Part shown: positions 49,304-61,583 of the stretch, piece after piece | Position numbering within the stretch: the first letter of the stretch is position 1 | Layout of the letters: each line of letters starts with the position of its first letter | Assembly: GCA_034008185.1 (NCBI GenBank) | Contig: CM067081.1 | Location: forward strand, 104,479,265-104,543,264 | DNA from: Gorsachius magnificus | Taxonomy: Eukaryota; Chordata; Aves; Pelecaniformes; Ardeidae | Direction of reading: 5' to 3' | DNA: 64,000 bases | Notes under the pieces: generated by a model | Told to the model about the DNA's origin: nothing | The model's input: only the letters and a program-made list of their open reading frames with translations | Database searches by the model: none | Made by a program: the position numbers and the translations under genes

Positions 49304-50831
49304 GTAGTACCAAGACAGAGAGAAACTTCGTTCTGCTTATGGACAACGCTGGAGAAAGAACCCACCACCCAAACATGTTAGAGTGGCATTGAGCATTAGT
49401 TAATAAACTATCATCTCTCATGAGGATTTTTTTAAACTTAGGGTTGATACTGGGCTAAAATGATCATATGGCTGCTTGGGATTTGGGCTGTTGGCAAAGT
49501 GACCTCTTTTGTGTAAGTACACCCCCCTTTAACAGAATCCACCCGTGGAAGGAGTGTTGGGTTACGCCTGAAGAGAGGTATGGGTGACTACATGTTTTTA
49601 ACATGTTAATGAAATTTGCTTGTGGGGAGCTTGATCAAAACGGTGAGTTGAGAGGAATATCTGGCCTGAATTTTGCTGCTGTGAAACCATAATATTAATA
49701 GTTACTGTACTTGTGCACCTTTGTGTTATTATTTTTAGACCCTTAAAAATAGTAACAAGTTCCCATTACAGTTTTGAAGTTTGTTTGCCATAAATATAGG
49801 TAACTCATTTCAATGCTTTGCAAAGACACAAGAATGTATGAATACTTCAAAACCGTGTTTCTAAAATTTTGTGTATAATTATGGATGAAGGAGTTTTCAG
49901 AGCTGTGAATGCAAAGGTCGTCTTGTCCTGAGAGTGAATCCAATTAAATTCTGTGCTGAGGCCAAAAAAACTGATTGGCATGTAGATTAAAGCCAAAACC
50001 GAGTCTTCTCTCTGAGCATTGACTGACAGCCATGAACTTTGACAGTTTCAGGTGATGAATTTTCCAAGTGTGTTGGAGTGCTTTCTTTAAGTTGCAACAA
50101 ATGAAAAAGGAAAAGATCATAGCAGATGAAGAAGGGGAGATTCATGGACTCATGTTGAGTATCTCCTGACACTGTGATTTCCAAAGCAAAAACAACAAAA
50201 AAAAGCAACAAAAAATGCTGTTCATCATCATAAATCGATAAAAAAAAAAGTTTCCATAACATTTTTATTATTCTGATAATAACAGCTTGACATTTTTGCA
50301 TTGGCTCTGTTAAGTTTTTCCTATCTATTGCCTGCCAGAAGAAAAAAAGTTCCTTAATTTTCAGCCATCTACTGGAAATTGTTTCTTTCTGATTATTAAT
50401 GAATGTGCACACAAGATTATTTCATGTTGTTAATTCTGAATTTTGCTAGAAAAAGCAAGATAATGGTACAGATCATGTACAGAAATGGTAGGTTATGACA
50501 GTAATAATAACAAAAGGTTAGTCTCCCTTTCTTTAAGATGACGGTAGTGATTGTGAAAGGTACCAGCGTGACAACCATGATGCATGAGACTGTTTAAAAG
50601 GTATCTACTGTATTCAGAACAGGCAACAATCCATGCAAATTCTCACAAAAAAAGCCTGCTGCTGACCTGCTGGAGAGGGCAAATCTCTTCAGTGGGTCTC
50701 TTCATGTCTCCCCAGTCCTTTGCATCTTGGACAAATCCAACCGTGGCATTTTAGATCATATGCTAATTTGGATTATTTACATGTAATGCCCTGGCAAGTT
50801 TATTTTAGTGACTTGAATATATTTTTCTTAG

Positions 50832-50873
50832 GACTGGAAAATGGCCTTCAGCCTAATGTGTGTGACTACGCAG
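50832..50873 (+). other. Candidate 42-bp mini-exon (very low confidence)
   Basis: It lies between an acceptor-like TATTTTTCTTAG and a CAG donor followed by GTTTAT. It would start after the first base of a codon and end after one base (phase 1 to phase 1), encoding about LENGLQPNVCDYA. The phase fits the candidate exon at 56820-56956 but not the end of the one at 49175-49303. Its small size makes chance likely. Confidence 0.12.
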
Positions 50874-53303
50874 GTTTATCTTTAATCTCACATGCCTGTT
50901 ATTTTCACATACTCCAAATACTTCTGTAACGAAACAAAAAATTGGATGTATTTCATAGTGATTGCCATCTGTTTAAATCAGGTTTTGTTTAAATCTGATT
51001 AACTGTAGGTTTATTTCTTTTATACGTGCAACCTAGAGGTGGGGCCACTCTTTTCTCCTGTTCAATAGCACTATATCCCTCCAAATAATAAAAAAAGTTA
51101 CTTTTAATCCAAACCATTTTCATTGCGTGGTGGCATGAATGCTTGCACCACTACAAGAGAAGGATGGGACTGCTTTTTCCACTCCTGATGTTGGCTTAAA
51201 TTGATCAAATGATTGCCCTAGGCATTGGCGAGTCACACAAAAGAAAAACATTAAAATGTTGAGCTGTGGGGAAAAGAGCTCAGGAGAAGCAGGGGTGGGT
51301 CGGAAATCTTCATACATTAAAGCTAATCCATCATCAAATATAAACGAGAAATAAAGTAAGCTTTTCTAGGCCTGGTGCTTCAGAAGAACGTGTCAGAGAT
51401 AAGGGATCTTTCAGGTTGAGCTGAAGAGTCCATGGCAGTTCTTCCATTATCTAACTGGTTTGTTCACTCCAAATGACAGTGTTGCCTCCTTTTTGTGTAT
51501 AACTTATACCTCAGATATGTCATGGCGATGATACTTTTATCCCAACAGTGACGTCAGTATGATTTCCAAAATAAACCAAGGAAACCCTGTTGTTGTGTTT
51601 GTGGTTTTTTGTTTGTTTTTTAGCATTGTAAAATACAATCAACTGAAAAGCCCATTTTCGATGACTTGGATTTGAAAATGAGTTAATTCAAAACACCAAA
51701 GCAAAACCTGGGAGTTCGTGTAGCAGTCTGTGATTATCCTGTCGCCAATGGACAAAGGAGGGTGGTTATGGTTTTGCAGATTGTTTTCAGGGGAGTGGTA
51801 GGCCTGCAAGGCTCAGACTTGAGCCAGAGCTGATTGAGGTCAAAGTTCTTTCTTGCAAACCGTGAGAGTTTTGGGAAGGGAGCCTGGAAAATTAATAACC
51901 AGAATATGGCCCTTATCTCAAATCTGTGAGACTTGCAATATCTCCTTCAGTAAATGGGAAAGAACAATATTATGCTAAGCTTTAGAGGCCGGACAAAAGC
52001 CATACACCATATGTAAGACATTAGTTGTGCGTGCCTGTGCAGTCACGTGCAAACTATTCTGTGCACTGGTTGTGCAAGGTACAATGCTACATTTATACCA
52101 CTTCAGCCTGCCCAGCCACCAGCTCGGTGGCTTCTGAGTGAATTCAGGCAAATCTCCTCACTTCCCAGTGTTCATTCTCACCATAGAGAGAGGAGTAGAA
52201 AACCTAGGCTTTTCCCAGTCTAGTGAAAATTTGGCCTTTTGTATAAACTGGCAGAGTCAGAATGCCTGTAGTACCACGGACATGCTATTCTTCTGCCAGC
52301 TCTTCTACAGGAATGAAAAACTCTGGTAGAAGGTACAGATGTCTTTATTGACACATCTGTTTGCTAGGTAAACATGAGTTGCAGCCTCAATACAATAAAC
52401 CTCTGAGTCAATTCAAAATGCCATCACTTTTGAAGTGTTTGTTCTGATTAAGAAAATGTCTCTTCTATCAATGCTGCAAGGTGAGAGAAGTCCAAACTGG
52501 CCAGATTTTCTTAGCTTAGGTGTTAATTTAATGACTTAAATTTGGGGCTATTCAAGGCCCCTCTGATTACATAGGAAATGCACAGATACACTATTACACA
52601 GCCTGGAGTGGTTTAGGAAGATGGTCCCTGCCAATCCAATTGGTTTTGCACTGTGAGAGATTATGTGGCATTTCAGTCGGATGGGATGAGCAGATCTGGT
52701 ACACTACTGTCACTGAAAGAGATGTACCTGCCTCACATCTCCTGTTTCCAGCCATGCAGCCCAGCTTCTTCCTAACTCCCATGAGCCAGTTCAATTCACT
52801 GAACCAGCTGAAAAGCAAGTAGTCCAACATACAAGGATAAGGTATGTAGAAAGATGTATGAATTTAGTATTTGGACTCTAATTAATGAAGCACAAGATGG
52901 TGATGTGAGGTAAGCATTTCTGACTCTCCTTATCCATTTCCTACAGGCTTTATTCTGCCTTTTTCAGGATGGTAACTATATGCTAAGAGAGACATAGGGT
53001 TTTTTGTATGAGAGTTACATTTGCTTGAGTAAAAGCTACAGTCCACATGCAGCATGAGGTTGATTCTCTTGGCTGGCTTATGCCTTTAATTTTTAAAAAT
53101 CAGTTGTTTTGCTGCATTTTTTGGTATCTTGGTTCTCCAAATGATTTGGAGCCAAAGTGTAGCATGTCTTGTCAGGTGACATGCTTTTCCTTGGATCAGA
53201 GATGTGCTCTTCCTCCAGTGTAACGTCTACCTGTGCTAGCTTGCACCATTTTCTGCAAAGGGACAGGGAAAGGCAGAACAGAAGAAATCACTGTTTCTCT
53301 TCT

Positions 53304-53349
53304 ACGGTTGGACTCAATAATCTTATTCCAACCTAAATGATTCTACAAT
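53304..53349 (+). mobile_element. CR1 3' terminus (46 bp)
   Basis: ACGGTTGGACTCAATAATCT followed by TATTCCAACCTAAATGATTC and TACAATT fits the last bases of a CR1 (TTGGACTAGATGATC, TTCCAACC, ATGATTCTA). The rest of the element is absent or unrecognisable. Confidence 0.75.
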
Positions 53350-56300
53350 TGTATTCTTGAATAAAGGAGTAAGGTTTCCTTTGTCTACCACCGTTTTGCT
53401 TTTCCTCATATCTTCTACCCTCTCCTTTGTGTGTCCTGCTTTCATAAGGATTATTTTGCAGATGGAGAGAACTGAGTATAGATTCTGCACTGTTAACCTC
53501 AGCCCTGAAAACATCTGTCAGCTATTCCCTCTTCTAGTTTCCTCTAGTAAAAAACCACTGGTTTTTTTTTAACATGTGGATGCCTTTAATTTTCCTTCTC
53601 TGTACTGAAGACATACTTTCAAGAGTTTTCTGCAATTCTGAGGTTTAGAAACTTTTAAAAAATGAAAGGTGATATTCTCAAGTAAGCATATGCCTTCAGA
53701 AAGGGAACAGGAGAAATCTCTCCAGTACTCCAGCTCCACACATCCCTTTAATACTGTTAAGCTCTTGATAAGCAGTGATATTAAGTACAGCTTAAAATCA
53801 CACCATAATTTGGTGCCATAGACTTGAAATTAGGATTTGGCAGATCTTTCTCTGCTCTTTTACCCTTTCTGACTGTAAGTGGTATTTGAATATTTTTGAA
53901 AAATGTAGATCACATGCTGTGATTAGATGCTGATCTCTTCTCTTTGGGCCTCTTCAAGTGCTTTCACAAAATGGTTTCACACAAACCAATAAACAGTTGG
54001 CAGAGATAACATAAGAGTGCCTTTAGAGAAATATATCCACATAAAAGCCTTGCTAACCTTATATGCTATCCTGTTGGTATTTCCATTACAATTTATTTGC
54101 TACTAGAGGGTCAGGCCTAAGGAAGCAATACTGCAGTCTTGCCTGTTGTAATTATCAGTTGGTAAATGAATACAAAATCTTGATATATGGCAACATTTTT
54201 TTAGAACTGAAGTTAGCAAAAATTATTATTTTATTTTATTGGATTCCTGGAATTGGCAAGGAGACAGATTTTTCTCCATCAGGGCATTGAAGAAAGGGAC
54301 TTTTTTTTTTTTTTAAAAACTGTTCTGCTGTAGAAATATATAATTATGTGTGGGTAGACTTGGCATGGATCTCTTCCCCTTTAGGGATTTGAAGAAAACA
54401 AGCCTTTTCAATTACCCTTAATAACATACAGGTAAATAATGAGTTCAGACCGAATAACTGCTAAATATGAGAAAAACAGCATATTTCTACTCCTACTGCT
54501 AGCCAGAAAAAGATCAGTGATTACCCATATCCTGCCAGTGATATTTTACACAGACCTTTCTACTGTTTTCAAGTGGGAGATCAGTGCCTAGGCTGATGGC
54601 AGGATGTGGACCTTATAAAGTATTTCCTGCTGAAAAGAGCACTTTGGATTATTGGATAGGCTAAAATGTCATTTAATAAGCTGGATTATGAAAGATGGAC
54701 TCCTACACACTCAGGGGTAAGTGTAGACTGACTTAAGAGGTCCTGATCTTGCAAAAAAAAACCCCTTATCAGGCATATCCCCGAGTCAGTAAGAAATCTC
54801 ACTAAATTCCAATGAGATCTTTCTATAGACAGTTTGTGGTAACAGGGACTTGGCTGAAAAGGGCAGCACCTCAATACCCAAGCCCGTGAATGTGATTTAA
54901 CCATTTACATAGTGGCGACTCTTAATGTGGGACTGCGTAGTACGTATCAGAGCAGCCAGCATTTCTCCATAGAGAATGTAAAGTAGAACAGAATGGGCTT
55001 ATGTGGAGGTTGTTTCTCTTTTGAAATTAGTACCAGGACTTCAGACCTCTAGAGGGGTTGGCAACCACTGACCACATTTGTTTTCTTTTCTGTGAGGATC
55101 CCAAATAGGTTTCAAAGTGTTTGTATGTACATGATGCAGAAGGATGCTGATAGCTGTGAGTGGGAAGAAGGGACTGATGGGAAATGAGGAGGCAAAGGCT
55201 GACCTGAGTGAAGGGAAGGCAGTAGAAGACATGAGCATCTGCCCTCTAGAGAAAACAGAGATGGGAAATTTGGGTACAGATACTGCTACACAGTTCTTCT
55301 GGAGCAAATAAGCAAGATTATGCAAAGCATTATTTGCATGTTAGCATCAGTTTCTTAAGTTCATGGTAACAAACCTGTACGGTCCTCACTAATCTCATTG
55401 GAAAAAATTCCAGAATTACACAGGGGGTGCACTGTTAGCCCAGTTGTCCTGCAAGAAAGAATGAAGGGGTTTAAGCTACTTCTCACTCTGCATTGGGGTA
55501 AAACCTAAAAGAAGAGAGGTTTCCGTGAGCGCTACTCTGGCCCTCCGTTCTCACTGCAAAGGCTGTGTCTGTCCAATCAAGCAAGTTTTTTTTTTTAAAT
55601 TTAAAACTTCATCTGACATCTGGTAGATGCATATCTTCAGCCAACAGGCCTCATAGTCTTTGGGCATGTATTTTAGCTGTGTCCTCTAACCTGTAACCCT
55701 CTCTCTGTTTTTTTAAATTGAGCTGCAGCCAGTTTAACTTACTACTTTTCTCAGTCTGTCAGGTACCTGGTCCCATCATCTCTGCTTGACTATATTGGAC
55801 AAGAGAGTGCAGCAGTCATCTGAGACAGGAGAGCTGATCTTTCTGCCAATACCAAATACACAGAGTGGATGTGGGGTAGTATGACATGGAATTCTAGAAT
55901 GGGTAAAGTGGATTTGGAGGCACTGTGGGTTGAATCATGTAGGACACTTTAGGACTGCCTTTAAGGGCACCTAGAGCAACCTACATTTGGGATTTTTGTT
56001 TAGTTGGCTGTTTTTTCCCTTGGATTTCCTAAATGGAAATTGTGCACAAGGGTACAGTATCTTTGTAGCTCTTAGCATACTGCATAGGTCTTACTATAAT
56101 ACCACATGTACATAGAAGCGTGGGCAATAAGTCCAATGTGTCTAGGCTGTGCCACATTTACTGTGCATATGTGGACCCAGAGGCTGTGCGTGTGCACTAG
56201 AGCTGCTCTGTGTGTGCTGCTGTAAGGATGTGTTTGGCCTTATTGGACAACGTAGACAAAAGCTCAGAGCGCTCAGTTTCTGCTTAGTTAAAATTCCTGG

Positions 56301-56819
56301 GTAGAAGTACAGATTACATCTAAGAAAGTCCAGCCTCACTAGGAAAAGCTGCCTTAGAGATTATGTGGAGAGACAACACCAAAGACACTGCAAAGGTTGC
56401 TCCCAGAGAGCTGGAAGTATCCTCCTTGCATCTTCTGATGCTCATTGTAGGCAGAAGATAACTTACAGCCAGGTGGGTCTGTTTGTTTGCTATAGTGCCT
56501 GTGTCATAAACAAACTGACTGGGCTTGTGTAGTACTGAGATACCAGCCCACTCTTTTAAATTGTCCTTCGGAGAGGAACGACTATTAAGCCGCTATGCTG
56601 CCTTGTGCTTTAGTACATCTTTCTAATTAAAAGACAGTGAATGGTCCTGTAGTTCAGGAGGACCTCAGAAAGCAGGCAGCAGCCTCTGTCTTCTCTTGGC
56701 TGTAGAGTAGCTCTCTGTTGGTGGAGGGGAAAAAAAAGCAATCTTTAATACTTATTTTAATCTGGAAAATATGCGAGTTAGTATGGTTTTCTTTCCATAT
56801 CTTAATTTCATCTTTATAG

Positions 56820-56956
56820 CTTCCCAAATGGAACCATATGAATATTTTAAGAAGCAATATCAACTCTATGCCCTACAAATTCCTAGTAATGATGCTTTGG
56901 TTCTGAACATGGCACAAACTCCAGCTTTGCTTTTTGAAAACTTGTCTGTTTACCAG
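56820..56956 (+). other. Candidate coding exon (low confidence)
   Basis: An acceptor-like site (TTTCTTTCCATATCTTAATT, then TCATCTTTATAG) precedes 56820. The segment is 137 bp. It completes a codon with its first two bases and then stays open for 45 codons to CAG at 56954-56956, followed by a weak GTTATA donor. The peptide begins SQMEPYEYFKKQYQLYALQ and contains NMAQTPALLFENLSVYQ. It looks protein-like and has no low-complexity bias, but I cannot name a family. No partner exon of compatible phase is certain; the 42-bp segment at 50832 has the right phase. The case rests on splice context and composition only. Confidence 0.25.
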
Positions 56957-58257
56957 GTTATAAGTCTTTCCTGATTTCTGCTTTCTATCGTAGCAGTAAT
57001 GATTGCAAAAGCTAGGTCTGGGTTTTCTTTTTTTGTTCTGGTACGTGTTGCAGTGCAGTATAGACTGTCTCTGTCAAACTCCTGGGAGCACCATGAACTT
57101 TATTGACAGATCGTGCACCACTCCTACCTAATAAAGTACCTGGCAATGGTGGAGGGGGAAAAAAGGAAGGTGAATGAATTTACTGCTGTGTAAAGCCTGT
57201 ATAGTCACTGATCTCAGGCAGTGTGTAACAAACTGTCCTTTCCTAGACTAGAAGTCTTTGAGGTCAGAAGGTTGGAAAGTGTTCCAGAAATGGAGTCTGG
57301 CATGAAAGTTGTCCTTTTGTGTTTTGCTAACTGGAGTCAAGGAGCCTCAATTGTCTCTCCTGTTTTATTTATTTATTTGCATATATCATCTATATCGCAA
57401 AACTGTTCTTCTTTCATCCCCGTAATAGCAGGCCTAAGTAGTTTGCTTGACCTTTAATGGAGGTTTGTGGGAGGGAAAGATGCCAGAGCTTCTGCCCCGC
57501 TGTTCATAGCTGCAGCTTTATCTCATCTTGTGGCTCAGAAGGCTGCTCAGCTTTCGTCAGAGTCAGAAGTGAGGCACCACAGGGGCGTGCTATCTCTGGG
57601 CTAGTGAAGGGATGAAAAAGGGAAAAAAAATTATCTTAATGATGAGCTATTCTTCAGCTTCTCAGCTACCAGCGTAATCTGCCTGCACTGGGAAAACATT
57701 TCCTGAACTTTTAACTAAAAAGAAACCTTTCCTCTGTCTGTCTGTCAGTCGCTCTTTCTCTGTTTTTTTCTTCCTCTCTAAGTCACGAAAAATAGAAGTT
57801 AGAATAGCCTGGCATAAGGTGTGCTATTAAGAAACCACCTGTTTTTCAGACATAGGTGGTATTCAGCAATGAAAGAGTAAAAGATAAAGTGCCCGTGTCA
57901 TCTAAGCAGCAAGCTGTGTGCTGCTTTGACTGAAGGGCGAACCTAAGATACTGTTTAGGTGTGATAGTGTATGCTTGCTTGTTCATTTTCCTGTGGCTAA
58001 AGCACAGAGAGTGCAGTAGCAACATCATACCTCTCCTGTTAAGCCAAAAAGCACCAGTGTGCATGGCGGTGATCTAACGCAGAGCTCGTACGTTCAATTC
58101 TCTGGGATTTCAGCAGGAAGTCCAGAATGTGCAGCTTGCTTTGAAGGGTGAGCCAGCATTATAGTTATACCTGTGTCACGGTCATGTAGTTATTACCCTG
58201 AAGTGTTTTAGAACACCAGAAAGTAAGTTTTAATGTGCCTACCATTGCCGGTTGTCT

Positions 58258-58280
58258 GTGGGTCAGCTTTGCTGACCCAC
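58258..58280. repeat. Perfect 10-bp inverted repeat with 3-nt loop
   Basis: GTGGGTCAGC, loop TTT, then GCTGACCCAC. It lies about 510 bp before the larger hairpin at 58792. Confidence 0.85.
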
Positions 58281-58791
58281 GCTTAAACTGAGCAGTGACC
58301 CACTCCAGCTCTAGGGTGTCATTTGAATAACAACATCAGGGTGGGTTGGCCTTTTTACTCTCTGTTCATAGACTTCTGTCTGGATTTTTGCATTTATGGG
58401 TCCACACAATTTATTTCAAGTTCTAATTAATAGCTTCTATCTTGCTGTTAATCTTGGGGGAATTCCCACTGCTCTCTGCTGTGGTGCTAGTTCTTCCATA
58501 TACTGATGCTGATCCAGAGGAATAAAACATTCAGCAGCTACTACATTCCCAATCATTTATTTTTTCTCTTTTGTGTACTCAGTTGTTTTCCTTCTCCCGA
58601 TATGAATGGCTTTGTTACTCTTGGCAGCCTAGCAAAAGGAAATAAGGTGCAGGAGCATCTTAGCGAAAGAAAAAAAACCCCTTCTTCTATTCTTTCATCC
58701 AGTTTCATGTCCACTTTCTCCCTGGTTCTTAGAGTGTGCAGGATGTCCTCTGTCCTAGCAACAGCAGCATTTCTTCTGTGCTGGTGCCTGG

Positions 58792-58844
58792 TATTACTAC
58801 CATTGCTTTGATGTGTGCACCACATCAAAGCAAAGGTAGTAATA
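58792..58844. repeat. 24-bp inverted repeat with 5-nt loop
   Basis: Arms 58792-58815 and 58821-58844 pair at 23 of 24 positions, with one A-A mismatch (58802/58834), around a TGCAC loop. It is in sequence with no recognised element. Confidence 0.95.
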
Positions 58845-61566
58845 TCGTGTGCAAAGTGACACTTTCATGACTACTGATTATTAGTCAGATGTTAACAGCT
58901 TTTAGAGTCTTTTACACCACTTTACATAATATTGACTTCTTACTCAACGCTATGTAATTCAGGTATTGCTCAGATTGATGTATGTTGAAGGAGACGTGGG
59001 CTCTTTGTTTCTGAAAAACAGTTTACAACACATGGGAAATATGAAAATCTGCTGGTTAGGTATGGAGAGTGTGGGTTCCATAGGTGTTCGATGTCTAGGG
59101 CAAAGTAACATAGCAATTCCAGGCAATTATGTTTGATGTAAGGCAAAACTAATTCCCTGAGTAAAGATATTGGCACATCTTACCATGCAGGCTAACTGGC
59201 CCTGCTGCTTGCTTGTGTGGCCTAATACTACCTGGTGAAAGTGAGAGGCCAAAACTTGACTGTACTTGCTAACAAATGTTGCGATAACTCCCGTGTCTAA
59301 CTGCAGTACGCCTGTTAGCAAGATTAGTCAATACAGCTGATTGCAAATTCTGCATGTTTGGGGCCCATGTGAGGGGATTCAACTCACATAATGTAAACAA
59401 GACTGCTATTACTTTCTGTTCAGCATGGGTAAGATGGGAGAGATCTTGAGTACTTAATGAGAAAGGCCTGTTCCTGTGACCGCTATTTCCTTTCCTTTCA
59501 AAGGACTGTGGGAGTATTTATGTAAAAGAGAACTTCCAGGATTAGGCCTAAATTCATTAGGAACATTATCTTCCCAAGTCGTTATCAAATTAAGCTCTGT
59601 AGAGCAGCTCTCAGAATGACTTAGTATATCATCTTTGGAAACAAAATGTCCTCTGATCCAGCAACTCACATGTTGTTTCATCACCGCAAACTGGTCAAGT
59701 ATCAGTAACCTTTTATCCGTTCGTGCGAATACAAAGAGCTCTGCCTGAGATAAATTTGCTACTAGGCCATAAAAACCCCACAGTATTTGTGTATAGAAGG
59801 AATTTATACATTTCTGAAGTGTTTTGGCAAAAACCCCACAGCAAGGACAGATGGACTAGAGCAATATGTAGGAAATGTATTGGGAAAGTTATGGAATGGG
59901 CTGTTCTCTTACTGCCTACATCAAGGGCAGAGGGGCATGTTTGGGGCTAAACTGAAGGGCAGAGTCACCGTTCCCACCAAATAAGGGCAACCAAGTCTGG
60001 TTAGGGGAGTTGCTGTTGGTCAGTTTGTGTCTCTCGAATAAACTCCAGATTTGTGGGGAAGTTATTGAAGAAGTAAGGTTTGTGGATTCTGAGAAAATAA
60101 AACATTTGTTCCTTCCTTGTCCTAACAGTGCCCAACACTCCTTCCCTGTAGACGTTCCCTCTGTTCTTACACCTACTTCACCATGGAAAAACTAAGCAAC
60201 TAGTGGTGGCAAAAAGGCAGAACAGCCTTTGTGGGGGGATGGAGAGAAAAACCAGCAGGGGCAGCACCAGAGCATGCATGGTGATGTCTCTAGATCTGCG
60301 TGGCTCCACTTGAGTTGCTTGACTGACAACTACTCGCTCTGCGTGATTGTCAGAGAGTCTTCTTGTCAAAAAGAAACACTGAGAAGTTGGTTTCTTGCTA
60401 CAAATGAAGAAATATTGCACTTCTTTCCTTTCATAAAGTTACAGGTGCTTTAGGACAATGATGTAGTGTTGGCTGGCTGTGTGGAGAATGCACTCCTGCC
60501 TGTACACCCATTAAACAAGCAAAGTTTCAGCTGCATGGATTCACCTTAGTGTTAAAACATTGGTATTAATTTGGGTTAGATAAGGAAACTGAGGATTTTG
60601 TGCAGCTTCAGCTCCTGGACTCGGGACCTGCTAAGGCACCTCTGTCCTGCAGTTAATGCTGTCTATTGCTGAGGCGCAGTATTCCCCGCTCCTGCACAGC
60701 TGTAGGCAGTCTTTTCACCCTGATGTGGGAGCAGGTCTCCGGATCTCAAGATTTTGCCTATCATTTTGCCAGTCCAGCATATGTCCTGGGGCTCCCAAGA
60801 GTGATGCTGGCAAGAGAATATCTACCATGTAATTATCCTCATTCCTCCTCCACCTTCCTCCCCCTTCCTTCCTCTGCAAGTCCCCTGGCAGGAGGTCCTG
60901 GCTCGTATGGGAAGATTTGTGTTGTCACTGCCTTTTCTTTCCATGTTTGCATAGGTCCTGGCATAAAGGGAGGCCAGCCATGCCACAGCACAGCACCAAA
61001 GCCTTCAGTCCCCATGGGCAGCAATAGCTGAAAAGCTGAAAAAATGGCTAGGCGGTACATTTCCAGCATGAATAATCTTACTGATTAGGACTCACCTGGT
61101 TCCCCACTAAGAAACAGAAGAGTACTTTAATAACAGCAAAAGGTAGTGGCTGATTTCTGTGTACCAGGACATACAGCACAGCAAAAAAATGTATTTTAAT
61201 CTCTGATCAGGAGGTGGTCTTTGCTGGTAAACTACATTGCTTTATACTAACTGAATATAAGGCTTATTGGTATTAGAATCTCATCAGCACATATGACAGG
61301 AATCTTATTTTTGAGGCTTGCCAATAGAATCACTGAAGGGAGAAATCAAAATATGTGGAAATCATTCCCCACTGTATTACTTATCTGAAGAATGTCCTCT
61401 AAGGGATAGATGATAGTCACTTTTCAGTTTATACGTAGCACACACTTACATCACTATTAGGTTAAATTTTTCATAAGACATTGTAATAGCGAACCATTTT
61501 TTTAGATATGTGTCTATGATATCTATATGTATTTCTTTTTGTGTACCTATATTTAAGATAAGTTTT

Positions 61567-61583
61567 CTTACATTTAATGTAAG
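61567..61583. repeat. Short palindrome
   Basis: CTTACATT, one T, AATGTAAG, followed by a T-run. Only 8 bp per arm and AT-rich, so likely incidental. Confidence 0.5.

Larger units (their letters stand above)
44801..53303. other. Unassigned non-coding sequence
   Basis: No certain gene. Weak exon-like segments lie at 49175-49303 and 50832-50873. A palindromic TGACGTCA lies at 51549-51556. A short hairpin lies at 46787-46806. Confidence 0.55.

Noticed and set aside
58075..58115. B-box-like CGTTCAATTCTC
   Set aside because: No acceptor, D or anticodon stem can be built around it.
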